This document shows, in pieces, positions 1 through 11,224 of a stretch of DNA of 64,000 nt. The DNA comes from Carya illinoinensis (Eukaryota; Streptophyta; Magnoliopsida; Fagales; Juglandaceae). Position 1 is the first letter of the stretch. Each line of letters starts with the position of its first letter. The position numbers were made by a program, and so were the translations under genes. Under the pieces are notes generated by a model. It saw only the letters and a program-made list of their open reading frames with translations. It made no database searches and was not told the DNA's origin. The DNA is taken from positions 3,846,501 through 3,910,500 of the forward strand of contig NC_056764.1 of the NCBI RefSeq assembly GCF_018687715.1, written 5' to 3'.

Positions 1-320
1 CGACCTCTCATTCTACTTGATTTTATTTTAATATTTAAATATAAATATTATTTAATCTTTAAATTTTTCATCCAATTATTATAATTTTTTCAAACTTTTA
101 AATAAAATATAAAAAAAAATTAATTTCTCAAATTTTAAAACAAAATTTATATTTTAACAATATTTTAATTTTATAATTTTTTATTTAAATTCTTCTCTTT
201 CATTTTCTAAAACTACATAAAATATCTTAACTTAAATTATTTTACTATTATTTACAAATTATTTTATTATTAATTTACAGATTTCTCATCTCATCTCAAC
301 ATCTAAGTGAGGTCTAAATC
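1..320. repeat. AT-rich MITE-like repeat, cut by window edge
   Basis: AT-rich DNA whose right end (about 285-318) carries a TCTCATCTCATCTCAAC-type terminus. The same terminus recurs near 11.33, 26.5, 52.57 and 56.6 kb, which suggests one MITE family. The left end lies at or beyond the window edge, so no inverted repeat or target duplication can be paired here. Confidence 0.35.
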
Positions 321-1039
321 TCCTAACACAACTACTTTTTAATAGTAGAATGTTATGCGTAACTAGTTGCCTACCTTTCAAAAAATTAAAAAATAGTGAA
401 AATCATTATTAAAAATTTATTTTCTTATATGAATTTTAGATTTGTTTATTTTTTATAAGAAAGTGCACGTGGCTTACATATTTAAGATTGTGCACATCAT
501 TTCATTTTTTCAATATATTTTAATAAAATGTAACTATCGTATCCATATATTGATTAATGCAAAATGAATTATAAAGTAGTTGTATCAACATCATTATTTT
601 GTAAATTATAATAGTTTTAATTATAATTAATAAATTTTAGATAAATTTAACAACCAACAAAACTATTGCATACTTCACTTCTCATATTATATAAAAGTGA
701 CACATCCAAGACTCATATTTCTAAAACGTACGTACTATTAAAATTGTGACATTATCACCTGCTTTTATATAATTTTTATCCATATTAATATTATATGATT
801 TGACATTACGAAGAGCATATTTAGCAACTTTTGTTGGCTGCTTTTATTGCAATGTGCCATTTTATAATAATTTGGGGTGTAAGATATAAACCATGTTAGA
901 AGGTGTAATATATATCTTACCTATAATCAATCATATATAGCATGATTATCTTCTTCTTTTTTTATCGTGATTTACTATATCATAATAATATCTTACCTAT
1001 AATCAATCATATATAACACGATTGTTTTAAAACATAGTC
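321..1039. other. AT-rich intergenic DNA
   Basis: No coding signal, RNA gene or recognisable element seen. A short motif (TATCTTACCTATAATCAATCATATATA) occurs twice, near 910 and 990. Confidence 0.5.
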
Positions 1040-1335
1040 TAATTATGAACTATTTATTTTTCTAAAATATAGGAAATTCAAAATTTTTTTCATCTCATAA
1101 ATTAGAATATTATTCTAATTATGACCTATTTATTTTTCTATATATAGGAAATTTGAAATTTTTTACTATTTTTAAATTAGAATATTAATCTAATTATGAC
1201 CTGTTTATTTCTATATATAGGAAATTTGAAATTCTTTTCTATTTATAAATTAGAATATTATAAATAGAAATGACCTATTTATTTTTCCATATATAGAAAA
1301 TTCGCAATTTTTTTCCTTATTATAAATTAGAATAA
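1040..1335. repeat. AT-rich minisatellite, about 75 bp x 4
   Basis: Four head-to-tail diverged copies start at about 1040, 1116, 1191 and 1265. Each runs from TAATTATGACCTATTTATTT through a TATATAGGAAATT core to ATAAATTAGAATATTA. The last copy is the most diverged. No coding potential. Confidence 0.8.
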
Positions 1336-1647
1336 TTATATGAATTGTAATAAATAATTAATTATATATGTCCCTAAAGTGTCGTAGATTTTTTTTCTTG
1401 TTCGAATTACAAATTCCTATTAAAACCCCAAATTGCATAATTGAACAATAGTCACAAAAAAATCAAATTCCAAATGTGTAATGTATCAAAGTGCATATTC
1501 CACTCACAAAATTATCTAACCCCAATACAAACTACATCATTACATAAATTTTTTCAAATACTAATATTCAATTCTCACTCATAGCTGCCCATATTGATAG
1601 TGCAATATTATCTCGTATTGTACCTATTGCTTGGGCTGATGCACTTG

Positions 1648-3018
1648 TCATGTCTGCTTGGTGAGATGATGATGCAGCCTCATTCGGGCCAGTTGACTGT
1701 TAAGGTGGATCCGTATGCTATGTGCGTCCGCAAACAACCAATTATATGGTGTTTTAATTCTAATAAAATTATGTAGCGCATAACATGCGTTTATGATCTT
1801 CCCTTGCCTCCCAACCAAGTAAGAAGGCATTAAATTTAAAATTCTAAAGCGTTCTTTCATCACACCAAAGGTGCGCTCAATAACATGCCGCAATGACGAA
1901 TGACAAAAATTAAAATAATCTCGATAGCCAATAAATGTACGCTGATTATGCCAATCGCTTTTATGATATCGTTATCTTGGATATGGTGGCATATATTCAA
2001 GAGAAAATGCAAATGCCGAATCCACAAGATAATAGCGACCTGTACACGTCTGTGTGGTATTCAACAGTGTAAAGTTGAAAATACTATGAACACTATTCAA
2101 GGAATTCGAATAAAATTATCCCCAAGTCTAAAGTAAAAAATAATTTACTTGTTAGAAGTTTACAAGGGCGGAGTTGGAAAATGGATGTTTGATTGAGTCA
2201 TCACATTAATTAAAGCACGTGCATCATGAGCTGTACCCTCTCATCCTAAGTACACAAATGTGAATTTCATGTCGAAGTCATATGCATATAATACATTTTG
2301 TGCAACTCATCCTTTCCGATTTCTATATGCCTCACATACCTCGAAAAAATCCATCAAATGCCCAGACTTTTTTTTTCCTTTTTTTTTATTTGTTATTCCA
2401 CTTACAATTCAATAACACTAACGTGCAGAGGTAAAAAAATATGTTGCTCATCTCAAACCATTACATATTTCGAGGGTTGCTCGCAATATAGGGATGGGGT
2501 TAGTCTGTGTGTGTTGGCCTAATAATATGCATTCCAAGCTCACATAGCACATTCATGATTGTACGCACATGACAATTAATGGTTTCACTGCTATGTTGAA
2601 ACCTGTCCGCTACCATACGTTGCCTTTGTGCATGTCCCACCAAAATACAAAAGATGGCTAATGCTTCCTCTACACTGACCTCACGTCTGGAATCCATTAA
2701 AAATCCTTCTCCATGCAAGGTCAAGTATAATGCCCAAAATGTGTCCACCTCTAATCGAAACAACTCTTTACAATTTCTGGGGTTACTATTTAGTATTTCA
2801 TAAATATATTGATGGCTACGTAAACTAATATTGTGTTGGGGCATTCTAAGATTAATGCCCATTTCATCACACATAATTCGAATAAGCACGACGATTGAAT
2901 ACGTCCCGTGCTCGAAGTCAGAACCACTAGAACTTGACCCTAACTCAGAGTTTACCTCTCCTCTATTGTTGTCATCATCCATTGACGAACTATCCGCTAA
3001 GAGATTATCACTATCCAT
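1648..3018 (-). pseudogene. PIF/Harbinger transposase (broken)
   Basis: The N-terminal segment (3018-2500, 172 codons) has the acidic/serine leader and helical region typical of plant Harbinger transposases. The middle shows a QNVL...DFDMKFTFVY...G-stop-EGTAHDAR stretch (about 2285-2215), the family's catalytic-aspartate region, where the usual Trp is a stop. It is followed by a YYLVDS block (about 2030) and ends with RHVIERTFGVMKERFRIL...ALHNFIR (1893-1750). Several in-frame stops and shifts separate these blocks, so it cannot encode an intact enzyme. In the family this protein acts with a Myb-like partner to cut and move the element. Family assignment is firm. Confidence 0.85.
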
Positions 3019-3047
3019 TGTCGAAGTGCGTCTTTACTGTAGTGAAA

Positions 3048-3212
3048 AATATGTTACCAATTGTTAGATAAAATTAAAGTTAATGGAGGAGAGGAATGAG
3101 GTGATGAATTAAAACTTATAAAGTAGCAATATGTTACCAATTGCTAGATAAAATTAAAGTTAATGTAATGGCGGAATAAGCTAATGAATTAAAACTTATA
3201 AAGTAGCAATAA
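3048..3212. repeat. Direct repeat, about 80 bp x 2
   Basis: Two tandem copies of about 80 bp begin ATGTTACCAATTGYTAGATAAAATTAAAGTTAATG and end AATTAAAACTTATAAAGTAGCAAT. They lie just upstream (minus strand) of the transposase start, between the two transposon ORFs. Confidence 0.75.
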
Positions 3213-3874
3213 AAATTGTTGTTACTATTTTCTTCTATCTTTTCTAGAAAATGATAAGAATGGATGAATTTTACAATGAGTATACGATCATAATTAAAAT
3301 ATAAATTTATTTTTATTCAAAAGATCTTAGTGATAGAAGATATAAGAGATAATAATTTTGAAGCATGCCCATGTGCCCATAATATTTGCCTCATACTCAT
3401 TAGTTGTAAAATCACAGATTAGCTGTAATTCCATATTCATAGATTTGGCACATAATCTTGCTTCAATTCCATATTCAAACATTCCACATATGCATGAAAT
3501 TACCCCCACAAGCAATTCTATTTGTAAGTAATAAACTAATGGCAACTGAAAATTTTCTACACACATTAACGTTAACAAAGTAATTTGGCATAAACATTCC
3601 ACAAAGCATAGTTACTAACAGAAAATTAACCATTAACCAAGTTTCTGCATCACTCCATAGTTACTAATAGAAAATTAAAACCAAGAAATAAAAAGTCCAC
3701 ATCATAGATAAATTAAATTATGCATGGCCATCCGCCAAAGCATATTCAAAGGCTCATGGCCCAAAGTCTCCTGTTTATAGGTTCCAACGCAAGGAAGCCA
3801 TTTTGATGCTTGTTGTCCATCAATGAGTTGTAAGCACGAAGGAAATTTTCTGGCGACAATGGAGGTTCAAGTTA

Positions 3875-4800
3875 TTACAATAATTTTACACATTGAGTGT
3901 GCTGATCAAAATGAGCATCCCTCTTGGAACTATGTGTGCTTCTACTACGCTTCGAACCTGAAGCCTCATCCCCTTCCTCATAGCACTTCCGTCTCGCTAT
4001 GAAAGTTCGAGCTAGCTCGGACAAGCAGTTTGACATCTCTTGTTGTAACCTAGGGGTGGCCCCTCTCATTCGACGACGTGGATTTTGGCCCGAAGACACG
4101 GATGATTGCCCATATCCAAACAAGTCGTCCATCTCAGGACTATCCATCACCACACCATCTTGATTGCCCACATTCATGTGACGGCGCACATTGGTGCGAC
4201 GTGCATATCTTTATCACGCTGGACCTCCTCCTCAGCAGTTGGGGGTGATTGAGTTGACACATGCACATGTGCCCCAGTGGCTACAAACGCCCCGAAAATA
4301 GTGCATAGCTCCTCGTACTTAGGGCAGCCAGCATGGCGAAAGTTCTTCCATTGTGATTTTGCCTAACACAAACGTAATAGGCATTATTAATATTCTAATT
4401 AGATAACTATACGTTAACCCAATTTGACATACTATATTTCGTAATTATTCAAATACTAGGGCTAAGTGCTTACCCTAATAGCATGGGACCAATGCTCATT
4501 GCTAGCAATGACCGTTCCGGTCTCTGGATCCTAACCCATGCCAGTTTGGCTGATTAGGCCGGAGAAAAGGCGCTGCTTGCCTTTGAGCCTATGTATTTTG
4601 CCTTTAATTTGACTAGTATTATATTTGCTTCTACCCATCGCTGTCAGGCGTTGATCATAAATAGCATGATCGCAGGAGGTGATACTCCCTACCCTCATTG
4701 CACCAATAAGGGCGTCCGCATATAACAGATTAATCAGCTTTTCCTCCATCTCATCAGACCAAATCTCACGATCAATGTGTGTATTTTCCAGATCATTCAT
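3875..4800 (-). pseudogene. PIF/Harbinger Myb/SANT-like ORF1 (broken)
   Basis: Read on the minus strand, 4800-4531 encodes a helix-rich segment with a W at residue 14 and a WSDEMEEKLINLL start. This fits the Myb/SANT-like (trihelix-like) DNA-binding domain found in ORF1 of plant PIF/Harbinger elements. A second segment, 4189-3875, is Arg/Ser-rich with a KRSRSTHSSKRD basic patch. An unassigned gap (4530-4190) with a possible intron separates them. No continuous frame is present, so it is probably non-functional. The role as DNA-binding partner of the transposase is inferred from family knowledge. Confidence 0.7.
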
Positions 4801-4840
4801 GTGAAGTAGCTAAAGCCAATAGTAACAATATACATATATA

Positions 4841-5619
4841 CACAAGATGATTAAGAAATTCCTTTCCGAGTATGGAAATAATGTTGTTGGTTAACTAACA
4901 ACCCTGTTGGTCGCCATTAATCAACCTAATGTAAATAATCTAGCAACATATTACATAAGTGTAGGTAGGCAGTTGGATAAAATAATCCAGCAGTATATAA
5001 CATAAGTGTAGGAAGGTAGTTTTGGATCTATGTATATCATAAGTGACCCAATATTGCTATTATGTATACAAGCTAACTCTTCTTAAAAATCCAACAACAA
5101 ATTATTTCCTGAGAATGAAAAAAAAAAAAAAGCAAGTAAGAAAAATATAGCTAATGCAAAGTCAAATATAATAAGTTATATAATGTCATCGCATCAATCC
5201 AAGATCATCCCATTTTCCATTAACATAAAAGATTATAGCAAGAAATCCAGCAAGTGAAAATGAGCAATTTCAACTCATACCTTTGGTGGGTGCCTTTCTC
5301 AATAGGAGCGTAGTTGGTATGGCTATAATCGAAAGAAGCACAAATTAAAAAGTTTGCATAAATCTATACTCAAGAAACTGATGGATACAACGGTTAACAT
5401 AATAATAATGAATATATATCCCTAACAAAAAATAATTGCTTGAAAGGCTGAAAATATAAATAATACATGATGGACATTAGCCTACTTTTAGCATTCATTC
5501 CTAATGGTTTTCAAGTTTATAATAACGTGCTTTGCAAAGTGATTATAAAGCCAATATATAGGACCAAAAGAAGATGAGGGGAGTGTACTTTTCTTGATAA
5601 TGGTCTCTGCCTCTATATA
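4841..5619. other. Intergenic, nothing recognised
   Basis: AT-rich DNA between the Harbinger element and the solo LTR, with one A13 run near 5118. Possibly part of the Harbinger element, but no terminus was seen. Confidence 0.4.
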
Positions 5620-5624
5620 TATGT

Positions 5625-8600
5625 TGTGATGCCCCCAAATTTCCGTTTGGGATCGGACGGACATTTGATGCGTCGAGACATGCAACACAAGGTTACCTGC
5701 CCCCGTTCATGACATATAAGATGCAATATTCCTAACATGCATCTAACATTATGCAATATTTGCAGCGGATAATTTTTTTCTTTAGCAATACTATGCATCA
5801 AATTGAAAATATCCCAAATGCTTAAAACATACTTCATACATAAAGACCCATTGAATAGATCACAACACTAGTCCAAAATGGTTATGATCAAAAAAGTACT
5901 AAAGATGCAACTCCATTGTACAAGTAGTAATTTACGTTAACTACTATATTAACATTGACGTCGCACCGTCGCTTAGCCAACTGTGTCTAGTTGATCAGCT
6001 CCTGATTCTCCTTCAGGTCCTGTAACAAGATCTACCATTCGGGGGGAATGGTAGTTGGGACTACCAAAGTGAGATTTGATTACAAATTTCAGTAAGTTAA
6101 CAAAAAACTTCCACACAAGCTAATGATGCATGCATGACAGTAAAAGTATAAATGCATAATCAAATTCATAAGTAATTAAAGCATAACTTGGCGTACAACA
6201 TAGCATAATTGACATAACTTAAATTGAAACATGAACTGAACTTGACTTGACGTGAACTTGATCTGAAACTTGACTTAACATGAAAAATACATACTCCACA
6301 GTTGTTGTGGTCCCATGTATTCTACGTGTAAATACATACTCCACAGTTGTTGTGGCCCCATGTATTCTACACAAACTTGACTTAACATGAAAAATACATA
6401 CTCTACAGTTGTTGTGGCCCCATGTATTCTACGTATAAATACATACTCCACAGTTGTTGTGGCCCCATGTATTCTACACAAACTTGACTTAACATGAAAA
6501 AAACATACTCTACAGTTGTTGTGGCCCCATGTATTCTACGTGTAAATACATACTCCACAGTTGTTGTGGCCCCATGTATTCTACGTGTCACAATTGCTGT
6601 GTCTCACGTAGTGTATGCGTCACAATTGCTGTGACCCCATACATAAGTAATCAAGATGAAACGTGACTGGAATACGAAATGACTGAAGCCCTGACGTAAC
6701 ATAACGTGACTTAAATATAACTTGAAATACATGACCAACTTGAGATAGAAATATTTCGTAACATTGCATAACATATAATAGACAACATATTTAACATGAC
6801 ATACTTGCAACAGTGGATATTACATGACTTGACATACATGTAATAGATGACATACTTAGCATGACGTACTTGTAAGGTACAGTAATACATGACAGAATAT
6901 ATTATGTAACAGATAAAAAATTGATGACAGAATAAATTCTGTATAATAGACAATTACGTGATAACTTGGCATGACATGACATATATGATAACACACATAC
7001 ATACACTGTAGTTCCTTTACTTAGCATACATATACAGTAGACTGCTAGTAAGTTAAAAGCTAACTTACCTCGATCTCCGCGTTTCTTATAAAACTTCAAG
7101 TGCGACCACGAGGAACTGTAATTAGTGATTCTAAAAGTTAGAACTAAATCACTAATAATTTGAAATATGGAAAATACTAACTTAAAGAGTAAAATTTTCA
7201 TTTTACTCTCTACATGTGGGAAAATGACCGTTTTACCCATAACTTAAGGATTTTGCATACTAACTCCAAAAATTTTCAAAATTTACATTCCTCATGTAAA
7301 TTTTGTCCTAAACTTAAATATCAACTTAGAAAAATTTAAAACAAAACACAACTATGAAGAACACACTATGGCCGAAACATCCATAGGCCATTTTCCTTGA
7401 TTTTTGTTGCAATTCCTTCTAACTTCAAAACTCATGCTTAAACCAAAATTTTGCAACAAACATCTTCCAATCCTAAGTTCAAAACCATACTTAAAACATC
7501 CATTTAGAAAAAACTAATAATTAACACCAAATTTTTTTTTGTAAAAAGATCCAAGCACTTGAATCACAAGTTTTGACCTTAAATCAAAACATTTCCAAGA
7601 ATTTCAAAAATCAAATCTTACTTCTAACATATTCATAATATCATCCTAAAATCAACCATGCTTTAAATCATCAAACTAAAGTCACCAAAATCACAAAATA
7701 ACATTTGGAGTTTTTGATTTTACACTTAGTCCAAAAACAGAAACTTTTTCCTCAACTAGTTTTGATAAATCTCTTGATCTATGACTTATAAATATATGAT
7801 CTTCAAACCAAACCATCACGTGGTTTAAAAAGATGTCCTAAAACATATATAAGCTTCTAATTCAAGATCACATGGTTAGAAATTAACCAAAACATAAATT
7901 TAGCCAAGAATATCCACACTTTGGCTTATTTGAATATCCCTTTGCATAAAATTTCATATCTTTGAAACTAACACCAAATATTTTCAAAATAATAATATAA
8001 CATGTATATAAGATGCTTAGGATCCTCCAATAAAATTATCAAAGTCATTGGAATAGGTTTAGACCACCAAAGAGTTAAACTTTCTCAAAACAGAAACTAT
8101 TTTTCTTCTTCCAGTTTCTAAGTTTCTAAATCTAAAAAAATCTTTCATCAAAACCTTTAATCATGCAAAAATCCTCAACCAATAGTCACATATACATGTT
8201 AACAATACTCCATAAAAATTTCGGACCAATATCTATCCATTAGCTTGGTCAAAAATTCCAAACTATAACATATTCTCCAGTTTATCTCCCAGAATGACCT
8301 TTCTATAGTTTACACAATATTTGACTGACCAAATGATCTTCAAATGGGGCAAATAAGATATCCATGTAAACTAGACTCAAAAAGGAACAACTTATATGAA
8401 GGAGACTTTATGATAAAATACTTACAAAAGCTTCGAAATGGGTGTGCAAAAGACCTCATAAAAGCTGTCTGAGAGAGAGTGTTTGATATTCTTTCAATGG
8501 AAAGTGTAAATGAAGATAATTTCGTGGGGAGAGGTGGCTGGAGATACTTATGGATGAGATATGGAAGAGATGAGGCTGGAGTTGAGAGTTGAGTGTAGTT

Positions 8601-9069
8601 TTCTCCTACCCAAAATATCTATAAAAGATTATCTCATAATATTCTATCCAATAGTATCTACAAAAAATCAACTTAAGATATTTTTATCTAATAATATCTA
8701 TAAAAATCAATTCAAAATATTTTTACCCAATAATATTCATGAAAATTACCTCAAGATATTTTTTTTTATCCAATAATATCTACAGTTTTGAACAGACGTT
8801 TTGTCCGAAAATATGAAAAAATGTTATTGCGCCATAAGACTTTAAATAACCCTCCGAGTCTAATGGCACAAATCATAATACATTTTGACACTTCTAACTA
8901 TCTCCAATAATCAAAAACACACTTCTGATACCATAGTAAATAATAACACTAACTATGTAGTTAGACAAAAACCTATACGATTAATGGATTCGTGAAAACT
9001 TATGAGGTTTTCACGAGGTTCATAAAGTTAATAGAAATTTCACACTTGAATTTCTAGCGGGCTGTTACA
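5625..9069 (-). mobile_element. Solo LTR of the Ty3/gypsy family, long form
   Basis: Begins TGTGATGCCCCC and ends GGGCTGTTACA, so in minus-strand reading it runs TGTAACAGCCC...GGGGGCATCACA. It is flanked by a perfect 5-bp duplication TATGT (5620-5624 and 9070-9074). It matches, in reverse orientation, the LTRs of the element at 34449-46967. No primer-binding site or coding sequence adjoins it, so it is a solo LTR left by LTR-LTR recombination. At 3,445 bp it is the longest of four copies here; it carries about 390 bp (about 7385-7775) that the others lack. ORFs inside it are repeat shadows. Confidence 0.95.
6285..6600 (-). repeat. Dyad-containing tandem repeats inside the LTR
   Basis: Six copies of a unit of about 45 bp containing CCACAGTTGTTGTGG or a one-base variant (starts near 6296, 6341, 6402, 6447, 6509, 6555), some separated by a CACAAACTTGACTTAACATGAAA spacer. 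Each core is an inverted repeat (CCACA / TGTGG with a 5-base loop). The other LTR copies have about three units. Confidence 0.9.
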
Positions 9070-9074
9070 TATGT

Positions 9075-11224
9075 AATATCTTACATGTACAAATTTCTAC
9101 AACTTTACATGTGTCCTAGTGATAATTATATGTGGAGAATACTTTAGGCCATGGGTGTGCATGTTTTATATGAGAATGGAGTTATTATTGTAATATGTAA
9201 TGGGACATGCTTGCTCTGAAGAAGCAGGCAGGCAGAGTTGCATACTCTGGTTCTGCAAGTACTAATATGTTTTTTGGATTTGTATGAAACTTCTTTCTTG
9301 TATTAATTAGGCGAATGTTACTGGAGTCATAATTTCCATGAAGTTGGTTTTATGTATGTCAGATCAAGAACGTGGCATTTCCTTTTGACTAGATGAGAAA
9401 ATTGATTTTAATGTCACTTTCATGAATTAGTTAGGAAAACAAAAACCAACAAAAAAATAAAGAGAGGAAGATTCAAGAAATCAACAGAAAATGACATTTT
9501 TCATTAATCATGGATTATTTGACTTGGGTAAGGAATGATCATCCATCGAGGAAACAACATCATAAAGAATAGATAATTCTCTTATCAAATTATGAAATAT
9601 ATATATTTAATTTGTTAAATGGAATTTACAATTGTATGATTATGACTTTTATCACTCATTTTATTTTTATAAAGAAAATGTCTTTTGTAGGGTTATAACT
9701 TATGACTTCATTTTCTTTTTTTTTTTCTCTTTTTTTAAAGTAAAGGATGCACCGGTTGAATTATAAAATGTTCAAGTTGAAAGTCATTCTAGGATTAGAG
9801 AAGTCAAAGTTTGTACTGCTTGAACCAAATCCTCACATGCAATTGTGTATTTAAAAACCTTATGTACAAATATCTCTTAAATTTGAAAAATGTACATCAA
9901 ATAAGAGATGTTTGTAATGGTTATCAATGCATGTGGCGTGATAGAACCCTAGAAAACATCTGTTAAAATTTGGGTAACGACTAGTTTCTGATCCATATAC
10001 AAGTGACATAATGCTGAAGCACTTATACTCAAATCGACTATTTGTTCAAACTAAATCAAAATATGAAGATTATAAAAATATCAAATATATATAAAACAAA
10101 TAGTAGTGGCATAATTACTAGGTGCACATAGATATATTACCTTAAAGGATCGTGTCTTAGGAGCCGTGGCGGTTTCGAAAAATATGCACCGTTTAATGGT
10201 GGTCCTAGGGGCGCCGGTGCGACATTTCCAGGCAATAAAGGTGGTGGGCTTGCTGAGTAGGGTCATTTTGAATTTATAGGAGGAAATTGACATAGGGAAA
10301 AAAACAGAATGGACTATTTTTTGTAAGGAAAATTGAAAAAGGTAGATTCCTCCACAAATAACTTCAAAGATGTTGGGAATCTATAGTACTCTACCATTGC
10401 AGCTAAAAAATTGTGTAGTGGGAAAAAAATTTGTACTCAGTGGGGAAGAATCAAAAAAATCCTCAAATGGTACAAATACATTTTCATTTGGCTCCAACAT
10501 CCCCGTCGACCCCCCAACATTATCTAGGTGTATCAGTGCTTGGACTGGAAATGCTGCAGCGCAACACAGGAACGAGAGGCGGCACAGGGGTCGTCTATTG
10601 CAAAATGGGTGCCGTTTCTCATGGCTGGAGCAAAGGCCACAATGGCGTTGCTGTGTTTTCAAAAAGAGAAGGAAAAAATATATACGAAAGAGATGAGGAC
10701 GAAGCCAATGCTTTTTTCTATGTAAAGTTCTTTTTAGTTTACTTTTTACTGTTTTCTGCCATATATTATGATGGTGGTTGAAAACATCAGAACTCTTCTG
10801 AGATGAAATAACGGTGCTAGATGCCTGTTTGGTTACGCAAAACTCATCTATGTACAGTTTGGAATGAGATAGTTTTCATCTAATCTTGGTAAACAAACGG
10901 GCCCTAAACTGAATTAGTTGAAATAATAATAAAAAAAAAGAATGGCTCAAACCATATAATCACTGCTAATATAACCCATCCAATCTAATCTATCAGAGAA
11001 ACTCTTCCCCGTCTCAATAGTTGTAGGAAGACTCAAGAAATCAAATATAAAAAAATTTAAGTTGTTGCATCCCAAGCAAATAGGTGAAATAAATATATGC
11101 TCTAAAATATAACAGACACATATTGGTCCTGTACAGGAACATGTATTTTAGGTCGTCTTTGAGCTCGTTGTTTATGATTTGCACCTTGCAAGAAAAAACC
11201 GAAAGAAAGAAAGTGAAGAAAAAA
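9075..11224. other. Intergenic; GC-richer patch, no gene recognised
   Basis: No gene family recognised on either strand. A patch of higher GC (about 10140-10720) contains overlapping ORFs of 70-116 codons on both strands that look like nothing known. A short palindromic repeat (about 10812-10915, ends CCTGTTTGGTTAC / GTAAACAAACGGG) resembles a small MITE. The last few hundred bases should include the 3' UTR of the NFU gene. Confidence 0.4.

Larger units (their letters stand above)
1600..4840 (-). mobile_element. Decayed PIF/Harbinger DNA transposon
   Basis: Two-gene autonomous PIF/Harbinger organisation read on the minus strand: a Myb/SANT-like DNA-binding ORF upstream (3875-4800) and a DDE transposase (1648-3018) downstream. 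Both carry stops or frameshifts. The outer limits are approximate, since I could not pair terminal inverted repeats with a TTA duplication. The left side may extend into the AT-rich DNA below 1600. Confidence 0.75.

Noticed and set aside
6275..6591. ORFs with repeated [17 protein letters not shown] protein
   Set aside because: They are translations of the LTR tandem repeats in the solo LTR. Equivalent ORFs appear on either strand in every LTR copy (35827-36132, 38784-39043, 46066-46251).
6285..6600. Possible CRISPR-like array
   Set aside because: The units are contiguous or share a common spacer, lie inside an LTR and belong to a plant nuclear sequence.
8561..8776. 71-codon ORF with repeated Ile/Asn/Lys motifs
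   Set aside because: AT-rich LTR promoter region; the protein-like repeats come from DNA repeats.
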